A stretch of 64,000 nucleotides of DNA from JAUVKT01 sp036350795 (GTDB taxonomy: Bacteria > Bacteroidota > Bacteroidia > Bacteroidales > VadinHA17): contig JAZBNV010000030.1 of assembly GCA_036350795.1 (NCBI GenBank), positions 6,530-70,529 of the forward strand, given 5' to 3'. Both the position numbers and the translations under genes were made by a program. The notes under the pieces are model-generated. The model saw nothing but the letters and a program-made list of their open reading frames with translations. It searched no databases and was not told the origin of the DNA. Below, one piece after another: positions 18,524-26,932 of the stretch. The stretch's first letter is position 1; each line of letters begins with the position of its first letter.

Positions 18524-19843
18524 TTACTCCATCTCTGTAAGCACCAGTTCAAATCGTGGCTTAATATCGTTTGAATTGGCTTTCAGAATAACATTCTCTC
18601 TTGTGAAACCGGGAAGAACAACTTCAATATTTGGTTCAGAGACTTTTCCCTCCAGGTAGTCCTGGACAAAATTGGTTATATTCAGAATATAGCGCTCGTC
18701 GAGAGTGTAAAACTTACCGTCCAGAAATTCATAACTCAGCTCATAGTCTGAAAGGTAATGACGTTTCCCGTCGTCATCAACATACCTTGCGAGTATCCTC
18801 TCAGGTAAATTTTCCTTGGGAAACTCATTCTCATCCGTCCAGGCAGGGAGATATAGCCTGGCCTTGTTAATTCCTATCGGCATCTGTTCCTTTACCTGCT
18901 CAAGTCCCGGGATGGAGATAATGGTATAGGCACCATTAAAACCCTGGACATATGTTATTGTGTCCTTTATTTCCTGGTTAAGGTATTTAATTTTCTTCTC
19001 CGGGTCGGCAGCATCAAAGTCGTGCTTAAAGGTGTTATAATAAACAGCCTTTGTATTGAAGGGAAAAACAAACGCCAGTTTACTGCCTGTGGTATCGGTA
19101 TAGTAAAGGGCAAGGTTAGTATTTCCACCTGTAATGTTCAACTGCAGCATATGGTAAGAGCTGGTTTGCGGATAATTGAAATACAGCCCGTTGAAATAAT
19201 TCCTGAAATCTATGCTGTCAGTCCTGAGGTAAATCATTGTTGTATCCCTTGTTATTTCGTCGATAAAGAAGGGCGACATATGAAATTTTAGTATTGTATC
19301 AAAGTTGGTAAGCTTTGGAACTGAAAAAGCAGATAACAGATGCTTTGTAGGCACATCTCTCGAGGTATAATATGTAGAGTCGAGATGCATAAACTCATCT
19401 ACTTCCCATATCTCAATAATGCCATCGTCAGGCATGTTGCCTATTACATCTTCAACTTCGAGAGTAAGTATCATGGAATCCAGGGTTCTTGTATCGTTGT
19501 ACCATGGACTGTAAAGCCACAGTTGCGACACAAAGCCTCCGTTTGTAATTCCGAAATAATCGCTGTACATACTTCCCAGGAAAGAGGAAGAGGGATGCAT
19601 GGAACTTATACTATCGAGGTAAGCAGTATACGATTCAACAGTAAAGGTATCGCTTGCTGAAATTATATTGAAATCCCTTCCGGGCAGAATACTTCCTCCA
19701 ATTGAAGTAGGATCCTCTTCACAGGCAGATAACAATATTATCAGCGCAAATGATGCTGCTGTAAATAATCTTGTAATAAATCTGGAAACGGGGAAAGCAT
19801 ATCCCCTTATAGAGTTTGTTGCCTTATTGTAAAAGCTTGTCAT
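18524..19843 (-). CDS. DUF4270 family outer-membrane lipoprotein
   Basis: The 439-residue protein has a long basic lead, a hydrophobic stretch and a lipobox (LLSAC), followed by the family's opening CEEDPTSIGGSILPG. DUF4270 proteins are Bacteroidota lipoproteins of unknown function, rich in beta-strand. The start at 19843 overlaps the upstream gene by 20 bp; in-frame starts at 19861 and 19876 are also possible and would only lengthen the lead. Operon position after the GT5-like gene suggests co-transcription. Confidence 0.8.
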   Translation of the reverse strand: MTSFYNKATNSIRGYAFPVSRFITRLFTAASFALIILLSACEEDPTSIGGSILPGRDFNIISASDTFTVESYTAYLDSISSMHPSSSFLGSMYSDYFGITNGGFVSQLWLYSPWYNDTRTLDSMILTLEVEDVIGNMPDDGIIEIWEVDEFMHLDSTYYTSRDVPTKHLLSAFSVPKLTNFDTILKFHMSPFFIDEITRDTTMIYLRTDSIDFRNYFNGLYFNYPQTSSYHMLQLNITGGNTNLALYYTDTTGSKLAFVFPFNTKAVYYNTFKHDFDAADPEKKIKYLNQEIKDTITYVQGFNGAYTIISIPGLEQVKEQMPIGINKARLYLPAWTDENEFPKENLPERILARYVDDDGKRHYLSDYELSYEFLDGKFYTLDERYILNITNFVQDYLEGKVSEPNIEVVLPGFTRENVILKANSNDIKPRFELVLTEME

Positions 19844-20630
19844 AAAATTCGTTATATGCATCAATATAATCTTCATCTCCCTGGTATGCTAAAATACTTT
19901 TTCCGGCTTTCACCAGGTAATTCTCAACTTCACTGTTTATGTCTTTGCTTCCAATAATTATGCCATCGGCATTGTCAATTGCAAGTTTTGTAAGATTCAC
20001 AAAATCCGGGCTCTTCATATTCTTAATATCCCCGGCAGAAATTCCATCGTTTTCAAGCTTTGATGAGAACGTATCTCTAAACGGAGATGTGAACTCATTA
20101 TTATATACAGAATAAACTATCTTAATATTACTGAAAAGAGGATCGTCATAATATACCTTGCGGAGATAAATTGGAATAAGGGCAGACATCCAGCCGTGAC
20201 AGTGAACCACGTCGGGCGACCACCTCAGTTTTTTTACAGTCTCAATCACACCCCTCGAAAAGAATATGGCACGTTCATCATTGTCAGAAAATTCTTTCCC
20301 GTGCGAATCCTTAACAATGTGCTTACGATTAAAATAATCCTCGTTATCGATAAAATAAACCTGCATGCGTGCAGCCTGGATTGAGGCCACTTTTATTATC
20401 AGTGGATGATCGGTATCGTCAATTATCAGGTTCATACCCGAGAGCCTTATCACCTCATGCAACTGGTTTCTGCGCTCATTTATAACACCATATCTCGGCA
20501 TAAATGTCCTGATCTCCTTCCCCCTCTCCTGTATACCCTGCGGGAGATAACGGCTGATTCTGGATATCTGAGATTCTCTTAAGTATGGGGTTATCTCCTG
20601 AGATACAAATAATACTTTTTTGTTATCCAT
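19824..20630 (-). CDS. Stand-alone glycogen/starch synthase catalytic (GT5) N-terminal domain
   Basis: The 268-residue protein matches only the first half of a GlgA-type GT5 synthase. It has KVLFVSQEITPYLRES near the N terminus, VHCHGWMSALIPIYL (the conserved HxHDW-like region) and the linker-side NADGIIIGS. The second GT-B Rossmann domain with the ADP-glucose site is missing, so glycogen synthesis by this chain alone is doubtful. There is no frameshift scar, the gene has a TATCTTTG promoter element at a normal distance, and it overlaps the next gene, so it looks intact rather than decayed. From memory, similar short proteins sit beside panC in other Bacteroidota. Confidence 0.75.
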   Translation of the reverse strand: MDNKKVLFVSQEITPYLRESQISRISRYLPQGIQERGKEIRTFMPRYGVINERRNQLHEVIRLSGMNLIIDDTDHPLIIKVASIQAARMQVYFIDNEDYFNRKHIVKDSHGKEFSDNDERAIFFSRGVIETVKKLRWSPDVVHCHGWMSALIPIYLRKVYYDDPLFSNIKIVYSVYNNEFTSPFRDTFSSKLENDGISAGDIKNMKSPDFVNLTKLAIDNADGIIIGSKDINSEVENYLVKAGKSILAYQGDEDYIDAYNEFYDKLLQ

Positions 20631-20665
20631 TCTTTTTCAAGATATGCCTTAGTTCTAACAGAATG

Positions 20666-20673
20666 CAAAGATA
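20666..20673 (-). promoter_or_regulatory. Putative -7 element of the GT5-domain gene
   Basis: The minus strand reads TATCTTTG, 35 bp before the ATG. A TTTA lies 20 bp further upstream in place of TTTG. Confidence 0.55.
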
Positions 20674-20751
20674 GAAAAAATTTCTGATTTACTTAAATAT
20701 ATAGTAGTTAGAGATTTAGTTGTATAGCTCCAGCCCTTCCTGGAATTAACA

Positions 20752-20781
20752 TTGTTTTCATCTTTTTTGCATCTATCTTTA
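20752..20781 (+). promoter_or_regulatory. Promoter of panC
   Basis: TTG (20752-20754), 19 bp, TATCTTTA (20774-20781) matches the Bacteroidota promoter with the last base of the -7 element changed. It lies 23 bp before the panC ATG. Confidence 0.5.
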
Positions 20782-20804
20782 TACCCGAAACTCAGCCTTA
20801 ATAG

Positions 20805-21674
20805 ATGAAACTGGCACAAAGCAAACTGGCTCTCCGTGAGCTGCTGGATATGGGCACTGCAGGCACAATTGGATTTGTTCCAACAATGGGTGCACTGCAC
20901 CAGGGGCATCTCTCGCTGGTTGAAAAATCCATATCAGAGTGTGACAGAACCGTAATAAGCATTTTTGTGAACCCTACACAGTTCAACGACCGGCGCGACC
21001 TTGAGAGATACCCCAGGAATCTTGAACAGGACCTCAGTCTGCTCGAGCCCTTGCTTGACCCCGATGATATAGTCTTTACACCTGAATACAGCGATTTATA
21101 CAGGGATGAAAAAAGCTTTGAGCTCGATCTTGAAGGTCTGGATAAAGTAATGGAAGGCAAATACCGCAGCGGACACTTTGAGGGTGTAGTAAGGGTAGTA
21201 AAACTGCTGTTTGAAGCAGTAAGGCCGGGGAAGGCCTACTTTGGTCAGAAAGATTTCCAGCAGCTCACCATAATAAGAACCATGGTCCGCAAGCTGGGTA
21301 TGGCAATAGATATTGTTTCCTGTCCTGTACTGAGAGAGCCAAATGGCCTGGCCATGAGTTCAAGGAATGAAAGACTGGCGCCCGATCAGCGCTCTGCTGC
21401 ATCTGTAATATACCGTACGCTTAAGGAAAACAGCAGGCTCCATTCCCCGTCACAACTTTCGATGGCGGAAAAAATCATCTCCGATACAATAAATTCTACC
21501 CCTGGATTTACGGTGGAATACTTTGATGTTGTTGATAATGTGAACCTTAGGAAGGTAAGCCCGGGATCTCTGCTGTCGCCCGACAGGCAATATTTCGGGT
21601 GTATAGCTGTTTATGCCGGTGAAATCAGGTTGATCGATAATGTTGAGTTTTCTTTTCAGTTATTAAAAGGTTGA
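20805..21674 (+). CDS. panC: Pantothenate synthetase
   Basis: The 289-residue protein condenses D-pantoate and beta-alanine with ATP. The signature VPTMGALHQGHLSLV (residues 25-39, HxGH) binds ATP, and FVNPTQFN and KDFQQL (pantoate/ATP contacts) follow. It lies immediately before panD, which supplies beta-alanine, so the two encode adjacent steps of coenzyme A precursor synthesis. The length is typical. Confidence 0.96.
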   Translation: MKLAQSKLALRELLDMGTAGTIGFVPTMGALHQGHLSLVEKSISECDRTVISIFVNPTQFNDRRDLERYPRNLEQDLSLLEPLLDPDDIVFTPEYSDLYRDEKSFELDLEGLDKVMEGKYRSGHFEGVVRVVKLLFEAVRPGKAYFGQKDFQQLTIIRTMVRKLGMAIDIVSCPVLREPNGLAMSSRNERLAPDQRSAASVIYRTLKENSRLHSPSQLSMAEKIISDTINSTPGFTVEYFDVVDNVNLRKVSPGSLLSPDRQYFGCIAVYAGEIRLIDNVEFSFQLLKG

Positions 21675-21675
21675 T

Positions 21676-21683
21676 TAACTTTG
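21676..21683 (+). promoter_or_regulatory. Putative -7 element of panD
   Basis: TAACTTTG matches TAnnTTTG in the panC-panD gap, 25 bp before the panD ATG. Only a TTTT-rich stretch lies at the -33 distance. Confidence 0.45.
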
Positions 21684-21708
21684 CACTATAAATAATTGCG
21701 GGGGTGTT

Positions 21709-22059
21709 ATGTGGATTGAAGTAGTAAAATCAAAAATTCACAAGGTTTCGGTTACCGAAGCTAATCTTCAGTACGTAGGAAGTATTACCATCGACGAAGA
21801 CCTGATGGATGCATCAAACATACTTGAGAACGAGAAGGTACAGATTGTTAATATTAACAACGGGGAAAGACTGGAAACCTATGTAATAAAAGGTGAAAGG
21901 GGATCCGGCAAGATATGTCTTAACGGACCTGCTGCCAGGAAAGCAGCTGTAGGCGATGTAATTATTATTATTTCATATGCAATGATCGATTTTGAAGAAG
22001 CAAAATCTTTCAAACCCAGCCTTGTATTTCCTGATACAGCAACAAACAAACTGATCTGA
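21709..22059 (+). CDS. panD: Aspartate 1-decarboxylase (pyruvoyl enzyme)
   Basis: The 116-residue proenzyme makes beta-alanine from L-aspartate. The self-cleavage site is Gly24-Ser25 in YVGSITID; Ser25 becomes the pyruvoyl cofactor. NGERLETYVI and GPAARKA are further family motifs, around the conserved active-site Arg and Tyr. It is paired with panC. Confidence 0.96.
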   Translation: MWIEVVKSKIHKVSVTEANLQYVGSITIDEDLMDASNILENEKVQIVNINNGERLETYVIKGERGSGKICLNGPAARKAAVGDVIIIISYAMIDFEEAKSFKPSLVFPDTATNKLI

Positions 22060-22061
22060 TC

Positions 22062-23108
22062 TTGAAAGAAAAGATAAAAGAGGGTCTTAAGATCCTGGTC
22101 TTTTTATTCCTTAGTATAGTATTGCTTTACCTTGCTTTCAGAAAAGTTGACCTGGGTGAGGTATGGCAGCAGATCAAAGAAGCAGAATACTCCTGGATCC
22201 TTATCTCTTTTGCCTTTTCAATACTTGCCTTTTTCAGCAGGGCCAGGAGGTGGATTCTTATAATTATTCCACTCGGCCATAAACCACGCTTATGGTCTAC
22301 TTATCACGCCCTCTTAACAGGTTACCTGGTAAATTTCGGATTCCCGAGGCTGGGTGAAATAACCCGCTGTGTGGCCCTTGGCAGGAAAGAAAAAATAGCC
22401 GTCGATAAACTTGTGGGTACAGTAATAGCCGAAAGGGCTTTCGACTTCCTGAGTTTACTGATTATCCTGCTTTTTATGCTTATCCTGAGGAACGACCTGA
22501 TGGCTTCCTTCCTGAGAAACGATGTAATTTTACCGCTTGGCGACAAGATTGCCGGCATCTTTGGTTCTGCAGGGATGTTTTTTCTTATTTCAGCTTTGGT
22601 AATCCTTGCAGTTATATTCCTGCTGTTCCGTTTCAGGTCAAAATTAGCCGGCTTCGCATTTTTCAGAAAGATATCAGTTCTATTTAAAGGTATATTTAAC
22701 GGGCTCAGGGCCTTTGCCAGGATAGAACATAAGCTCGAATTTATACTTCATACCATTATTATATGGACAAGCTATACCCTGATGACCTGGGTTATAGTAT
22801 TTATGATCCCGGCCACCTCCGGTCTCGGCCTGGTAGATGGTATCTTTCTTCTTGTAACCGGCAGCCTTGCAATGGCTGCGCCCGTTCAGGGCGGAATAGG
22901 AGCTTTTCACTGGATGGTATCAAGAGGGCTCTTTGTTGTATATAATATTCCCCTCGCCGATGGACTGGTTTATGCAACCCTGTCCCACGAATCGCAATTA
23001 ATTCTTATTGCAGTTCTGGGTACATTTTCTATCTTTAAAATCTTTGGCGGGAAGAAAGTAAAACTAAGAGACGCCTATCAACCCGAAGCTGAAAATGGCC
23101 AAAACTAA
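22062..23108 (+). CDS. Lysylphosphatidylglycerol synthase TM region / AglD-type flippase-like membrane protein
   Basis: The 348-residue protein starts with TTG two bases after the panD stop; no nearby ATG would keep the first helix. It has about eight hydrophobic segments and the family pattern FSRARRWILII and FPRLGEITRCVALGRKEK near the second and third helices. GGIGAFHWMV lies toward the C terminus. The domain is the integral-membrane part of MprF-type proteins without the aminoacyl transferase part. Such proteins are implicated in lipid or glycolipid translocation, but the substrate here is unknown. It overlaps radA by 14 bp. Confidence 0.8.
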   Translation: MKEKIKEGLKILVFLFLSIVLLYLAFRKVDLGEVWQQIKEAEYSWILISFAFSILAFFSRARRWILIIIPLGHKPRLWSTYHALLTGYLVNFGFPRLGEITRCVALGRKEKIAVDKLVGTVIAERAFDFLSLLIILLFMLILRNDLMASFLRNDVILPLGDKIAGIFGSAGMFFLISALVILAVIFLLFRFRSKLAGFAFFRKISVLFKGIFNGLRAFARIEHKLEFILHTIIIWTSYTLMTWVIVFMIPATSGLGLVDGIFLLVTGSLAMAAPVQGGIGAFHWMVSRGLFVVYNIPLADGLVYATLSHESQLILIAVLGTFSIFKIFGGKKVKLRDAYQPEAENGQN

Positions 23109-24450
23109 AACAGTTTATGTTTGCCGCAACTGCGGTGTCGATTCACCAAAATGGATAGGCAGGTGCCCTTCGTGCGGAGAATGGAATACATATATTGAAG
23201 AGCTCTCTGTCAAAAAAACGGCAGGATCGCATTCGTTCAGGGAGAGTGCATCAAGGCCCGAAGCGATTAATGAAATCACCTCATCGCAAAGCAAAAGAAT
23301 CAGCACCGGGCACTCAGAGATAGACAGGATACTGGGTGGCGGACTGGTACCGGGCTCACTCCTGCTTTTTGGTGGCGAACCGGGCATAGGAAAATCGACC
23401 CTGGCCCTGCAGCTGGCCATGAAAATGAGCGGGAAGAAGATACTGTATGTTTCGGGAGAGGAGAGCGGCGAACAGATCAAGCTAAGGTCTGAAAGGCTGA
23501 CAGACTCCAATGACCAGTGTTATATTTACAGCGAAACATCACTTGAAGACATTATTAGCCGGACAGAGGAGCTGAAACCCAACCTGCTTGTTATTGATAG
23601 TATCCAAACCATCAGCACATCAACTATTGAGTCGTCGGCAGGATCAATAAGCCAGGTGAGGGAATCTGCTGCCCTCCTTTTAAAATATGCAAAGCAAACC
23701 GGCACACCTGTACTCCTGATAGGCCATATTACAAAGGACGGTACTATTGCCGGACCAAAAATACTGGAGCACATTGTTGATGTTGTTCTCCAGTTTGAGG
23801 GCGACAACAATTATATTTACCGCATACTAAGGGCTGCCAAAAACCGCTTTGGATCAACCAGCGAAATAGGGATCTTCGAAATGTTATCATCAGGCTTAAG
23901 GGAGGTGCCCAACCCCAGCGAGATGTTTATTAACCAGCACTCTGAAGAATTAAGCGGCATTGCCATTGCCTCCACAATAGATGGCATAAGGCCCTTTATG
24001 ATCGAAACACAGTCGCTTGTGAGCAGTGCGGTATACGGTACACCCCAGCGGAGCTCAACCGGCTTCGACATACGAAGACTTAATATGCTGCTTGCAGTAC
24101 TGGAGAAAAGGGCCGGTTTTAAGCTCGGTATCAAGGATGTGTTTCTGAATATAGCCGGAGGACTCAAGGTAAGCGACCCGGCCATCGACCTGTCTGTGAT
24201 AAGTGCCGTTTTATCGTCTAACCTCGACATTCCTATCAGCAGGAAGACATGCTTTGCGGGCGAAACTGGCCTGAGTGGTGAAATAAGACCGGTAAGTCAT
24301 ATAGACCAGCGCGTAAAGGAAGCCGCCCGGCTTGGGTTTGAGAAGATATTTATTTCCAGCTACAACAGGAAGTCAGATATAGGCAGGGTACAGATCGAAA
24401 TTGTGGAAGCAGGTAAGGTAGAACACCTGGTTCGCAAGCTCTTCGCTTAA
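23095..24450 (+). CDS. radA: DNA repair protein RadA (Sms)
   Basis: The 451-residue protein has a zinc finger (C10, C13, C24, C27), a RecA-like ATPase with Walker A GGEPGIGKST (93-102), the RadA-specific KNRFGS motif near residue 250 and a C-terminal Lon-like domain. RadA drives branch migration of recombination intermediates. It converges with pbp1A, overlapping 4 bp at the stops. Confidence 0.97.
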   Translation: MAKTKTVYVCRNCGVDSPKWIGRCPSCGEWNTYIEELSVKKTAGSHSFRESASRPEAINEITSSQSKRISTGHSEIDRILGGGLVPGSLLLFGGEPGIGKSTLALQLAMKMSGKKILYVSGEESGEQIKLRSERLTDSNDQCYIYSETSLEDIISRTEELKPNLLVIDSIQTISTSTIESSAGSISQVRESAALLLKYAKQTGTPVLLIGHITKDGTIAGPKILEHIVDVVLQFEGDNNYIYRILRAAKNRFGSTSEIGIFEMLSSGLREVPNPSEMFINQHSEELSGIAIASTIDGIRPFMIETQSLVSSAVYGTPQRSSTGFDIRRLNMLLAVLEKRAGFKLGIKDVFLNIAGGLKVSDPAIDLSVISAVLSSNLDIPISRKTCFAGETGLSGEIRPVSHIDQRVKEAARLGFEKIFISSYNRKSDIGRVQIEIVEAGKVEHLVRKLFA

Positions 24451-26813
24451 AATTCTTCAATCCCGAACCTGTTCTGAACAGGCTTTTCTTCTTTCAGCTT
24501 ATCACAGTCGAGCTCCATATTGAATCCCGGTGGTTTTTCAAACACATCGGCTTCCATAATGCCAAGCTCAGGATCTGCGTAAATCTTCTGCAGGAACAAG
24601 CCAAAAACAGGAAGTGCCATATTTGATCCCTGTCCCAGTGTTATATTCTCGAAGTGTATTCCCTGGTCTTCCCAGCCGCTCCAAACGCCCCCAACCAGGT
24701 TGGGAGTAATACCCATAAACCATCCGTTTGAATGATTCTGGGTTGTTCCTGTTTTACCTCCAATCTCGCTGTGTAATTCATAAACTGTTCTTAGCCTTAC
24801 TCCTGTTCCGCCATTTACAACTCCCTGCAGGAGGTTCAGCATAAGGTAGGCATGTTCTTCTGTCATAATCTCTTCAACGCGGGGTGTAAACCTTGCCAGG
24901 ATATTGCCATTCTTATCTTCAATATGTGTTACCGGAATAGGCTCGGTATATACTCCCCCGTTGGCAAAGGTTCCGAAGGCACCTACCATTTCCCTCAGCT
25001 TAATAATGCCAGTACCGAGGAATATTGAAGGTACTGCCTCAACGTAGTCATTCCTTGTATTAATCCCCATCCGGCTCATAATATCTACAACAGCCTGCGG
25101 CGTAAACTGCTTCATCAGCCAGGCAGAAATATAGTTCTCCGATTTTGCCAGGCCCCATTTCAGGGTTACCATTTTACCATGGTATTCTCTTGGCCCTGAG
25201 CTTCTTGGCGACCATGGAACAGTATCGCCGGGAATATCAAATGTACGGGGTATGTTGGCCACCTCGTAACATGGAGAATAGCCATCCTGCATCGCCAGCG
25301 TGTAAAGGAAAGGTTTAATGGTTGATCCAACCTGCTTCCTCTGCTGGCTTACTGCATCATATTTAAAGTACCTGTAATCGGGTCCTCCCACATAAGCCTT
25401 AATATAACCTGTATGCGGATCCATTGCCATTATTGCCGACCTCACTATATGCTTGTAATAATATACAGAATCATAAGGTGTAAGTACTGTGTCCACATCC
25501 CCCTTCCAGGTAAAGAGGCTCATAGGTACCTTTGTATTGAATGCAAGGTTTATCGAGTCTTCATCAATTCCGGCCCTCCTCATCGCCTGGTACCTGTCGG
25601 TCCTGCGGATTGAGCTCTGCATTATACCTTTAATATCCTCTGCCGAAAGATCGTTGCTGTAAGGAGGTCTCCTGAAACTTTTCGACTGGTAATCAAAATC
25701 AGGCTGCAGACCATTCGAAAGGTGCTCAAAAATTGCTTCTTCTGCATATTTTTGCATCCTCGAGTCGAGAGTGGTATAAATTTTTAAGCCATCCTCGTAG
25801 AGATTATAATTTGATCCGTCAGGCTTTTTATTCTTTCTGCACCATCCAAACAGGGGATTATTCTCCCATTCTGCAAGATCGTCCTCGTAATCCTGGTCAA
25901 AAATATACATCGACCTCTCGGGTTCATATTCAATCATTGTCTTCTGCAGATAGGCCCTGAAATAAGTAGCCATACCCTTGTCATGAGCCTGCTCCTTAAA
26001 ATCCAGATCGAAAGGCAGTAGTGATAGCGAATCTGCCACATTCCTGTCAAGGTATCCGTATTTAACCATCTGCGAGAGAACAAGGTTTCTTCTCTCGAAC
26101 ATTCTTTCAGGATTTCTCCTGGGATTAAATACCGCCGAATTCTTAAGCATCCCCACAAACATGGCAGATTGCTCAATGTTCAGAGAATCAGGTGTAGTAT
26201 TAAAATATACCTGGGCAGCTGATTTAATCCCGACAGCATTATAAAGGAAATCATATACATTAAGGTACATAATCATAATTTCCTCCTTGGTATAGTTGCG
26301 CTCAAGCCTTACCGCGGTTGCCCACTCCTTGAATTTGGCTATAAACAGGTTAAATATTCCACGCTTCCCGGTTTCGCCCATCATACGCGCACGTGTATTG
26401 TAGAGGTTCTTGGCAAGCTGCTGCGAAATAGTTGAGCCGCCTCCGGTATTCCTTCCCATCAATATTGATTTTACCACTACCCTGGCCAGTCCCCTGAAAT
26501 CTATTCCCGAGTGCCGGTAAAACCTGATATCTTCGGTAGCTATCAGGGCATCAACCATATGAGGAGATAATTCTTCAAAGTCGGTCCAGCTCCTGTTTTG
26601 CAGGTAAAACTTACCCAGCAATACTCCATCGGCCGAATATACTTCTGCAGCAAGGTTATTATCGGGGTTTTCGAGCTGTTCAAAAGTAGGCATCGGACCG
26701 AAAACCTCGTTTGAGATAAGGATAAAGAGGGTTACTATCAACACAAAGGGAGCTGCGAAAAGAACCCAGAACCACCTTACATATTTGCGATATTTGTTAT
26801 TGCTCGTTGACAT
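24447..26813 (-). CDS. Class A penicillin-binding protein 1A
   Basis: The 788-residue bifunctional murein synthase has one N-terminal membrane segment (about 14-34). It is followed by a GT51 glycosyltransferase with Glu94 in EDIRFYRHSG and GGSTISQQLAKN, then a transpeptidase with the SxxK motif STIKPF (nucleophile Ser), SEN and KTGTT. It polymerises and crosslinks peptidoglycan in the periplasm. All catalytic motifs are intact. The promoter element lies 20 bp upstream. Confidence 0.95.
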   Translation of the reverse strand: MSTSNNKYRKYVRWFWVLFAAPFVLIVTLFILISNEVFGPMPTFEQLENPDNNLAAEVYSADGVLLGKFYLQNRSWTDFEELSPHMVDALIATEDIRFYRHSGIDFRGLARVVVKSILMGRNTGGGSTISQQLAKNLYNTRARMMGETGKRGIFNLFIAKFKEWATAVRLERNYTKEEIMIMYLNVYDFLYNAVGIKSAAQVYFNTTPDSLNIEQSAMFVGMLKNSAVFNPRRNPERMFERRNLVLSQMVKYGYLDRNVADSLSLLPFDLDFKEQAHDKGMATYFRAYLQKTMIEYEPERSMYIFDQDYEDDLAEWENNPLFGWCRKNKKPDGSNYNLYEDGLKIYTTLDSRMQKYAEEAIFEHLSNGLQPDFDYQSKSFRRPPYSNDLSAEDIKGIMQSSIRRTDRYQAMRRAGIDEDSINLAFNTKVPMSLFTWKGDVDTVLTPYDSVYYYKHIVRSAIMAMDPHTGYIKAYVGGPDYRYFKYDAVSQQRKQVGSTIKPFLYTLAMQDGYSPCYEVANIPRTFDIPGDTVPWSPRSSGPREYHGKMVTLKWGLAKSENYISAWLMKQFTPQAVVDIMSRMGINTRNDYVEAVPSIFLGTGIIKLREMVGAFGTFANGGVYTEPIPVTHIEDKNGNILARFTPRVEEIMTEEHAYLMLNLLQGVVNGGTGVRLRTVYELHSEIGGKTGTTQNHSNGWFMGITPNLVGGVWSGWEDQGIHFENITLGQGSNMALPVFGLFLQKIYADPELGIMEADVFEKPPGFNMELDCDKLKEEKPVQNRFGIEEF

Positions 26814-26832
26814 ATTAAACGGAAGTTTGCAT

Positions 26833-26840
26833 CAAAAGTA
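26833..26840 (-). promoter_or_regulatory. Putative -7 element of the PBP1A gene
   Basis: The minus strand reads TACTTTTG, fitting TAnnTTTG, 20 bp before the ATG. Confidence 0.5.
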
Positions 26841-26873
26841 CTAAATAAAATTTAAAGAATTATTTGTCAGAAA

Positions 26874-26905
26874 TTTGAACTTGGATTCATAAATGCTTTA
26901 CTTTG
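26874..26905 (+). promoter_or_regulatory. Promoter of topA
   Basis: TTTG (26874-26877), 20 bp, TTACTTTG (26898-26905) matches the Bacteroidota promoter with one mismatch. It gives a leader of about 23 nt before the topA ATG. Confidence 0.55.
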
Positions 26906-26932
26906 TGCCGCATTTTGCGAACACAATTTAAG

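Noticed and set aside
18546..18560. T-loop-like AGTTCAAATCGTGG suggesting a tRNA
   Set aside because: It lies inside the coding sequence of the DUF4270 protein and no acceptor, D or anticodon arms can be drawn around it.
19824..20630. Reading the short GT5 gene as a pseudogene
   Set aside because: No frameshift or remnant of the C-terminal half is found downstream; the DUF4270 gene begins at its stop, and a promoter element is in place.
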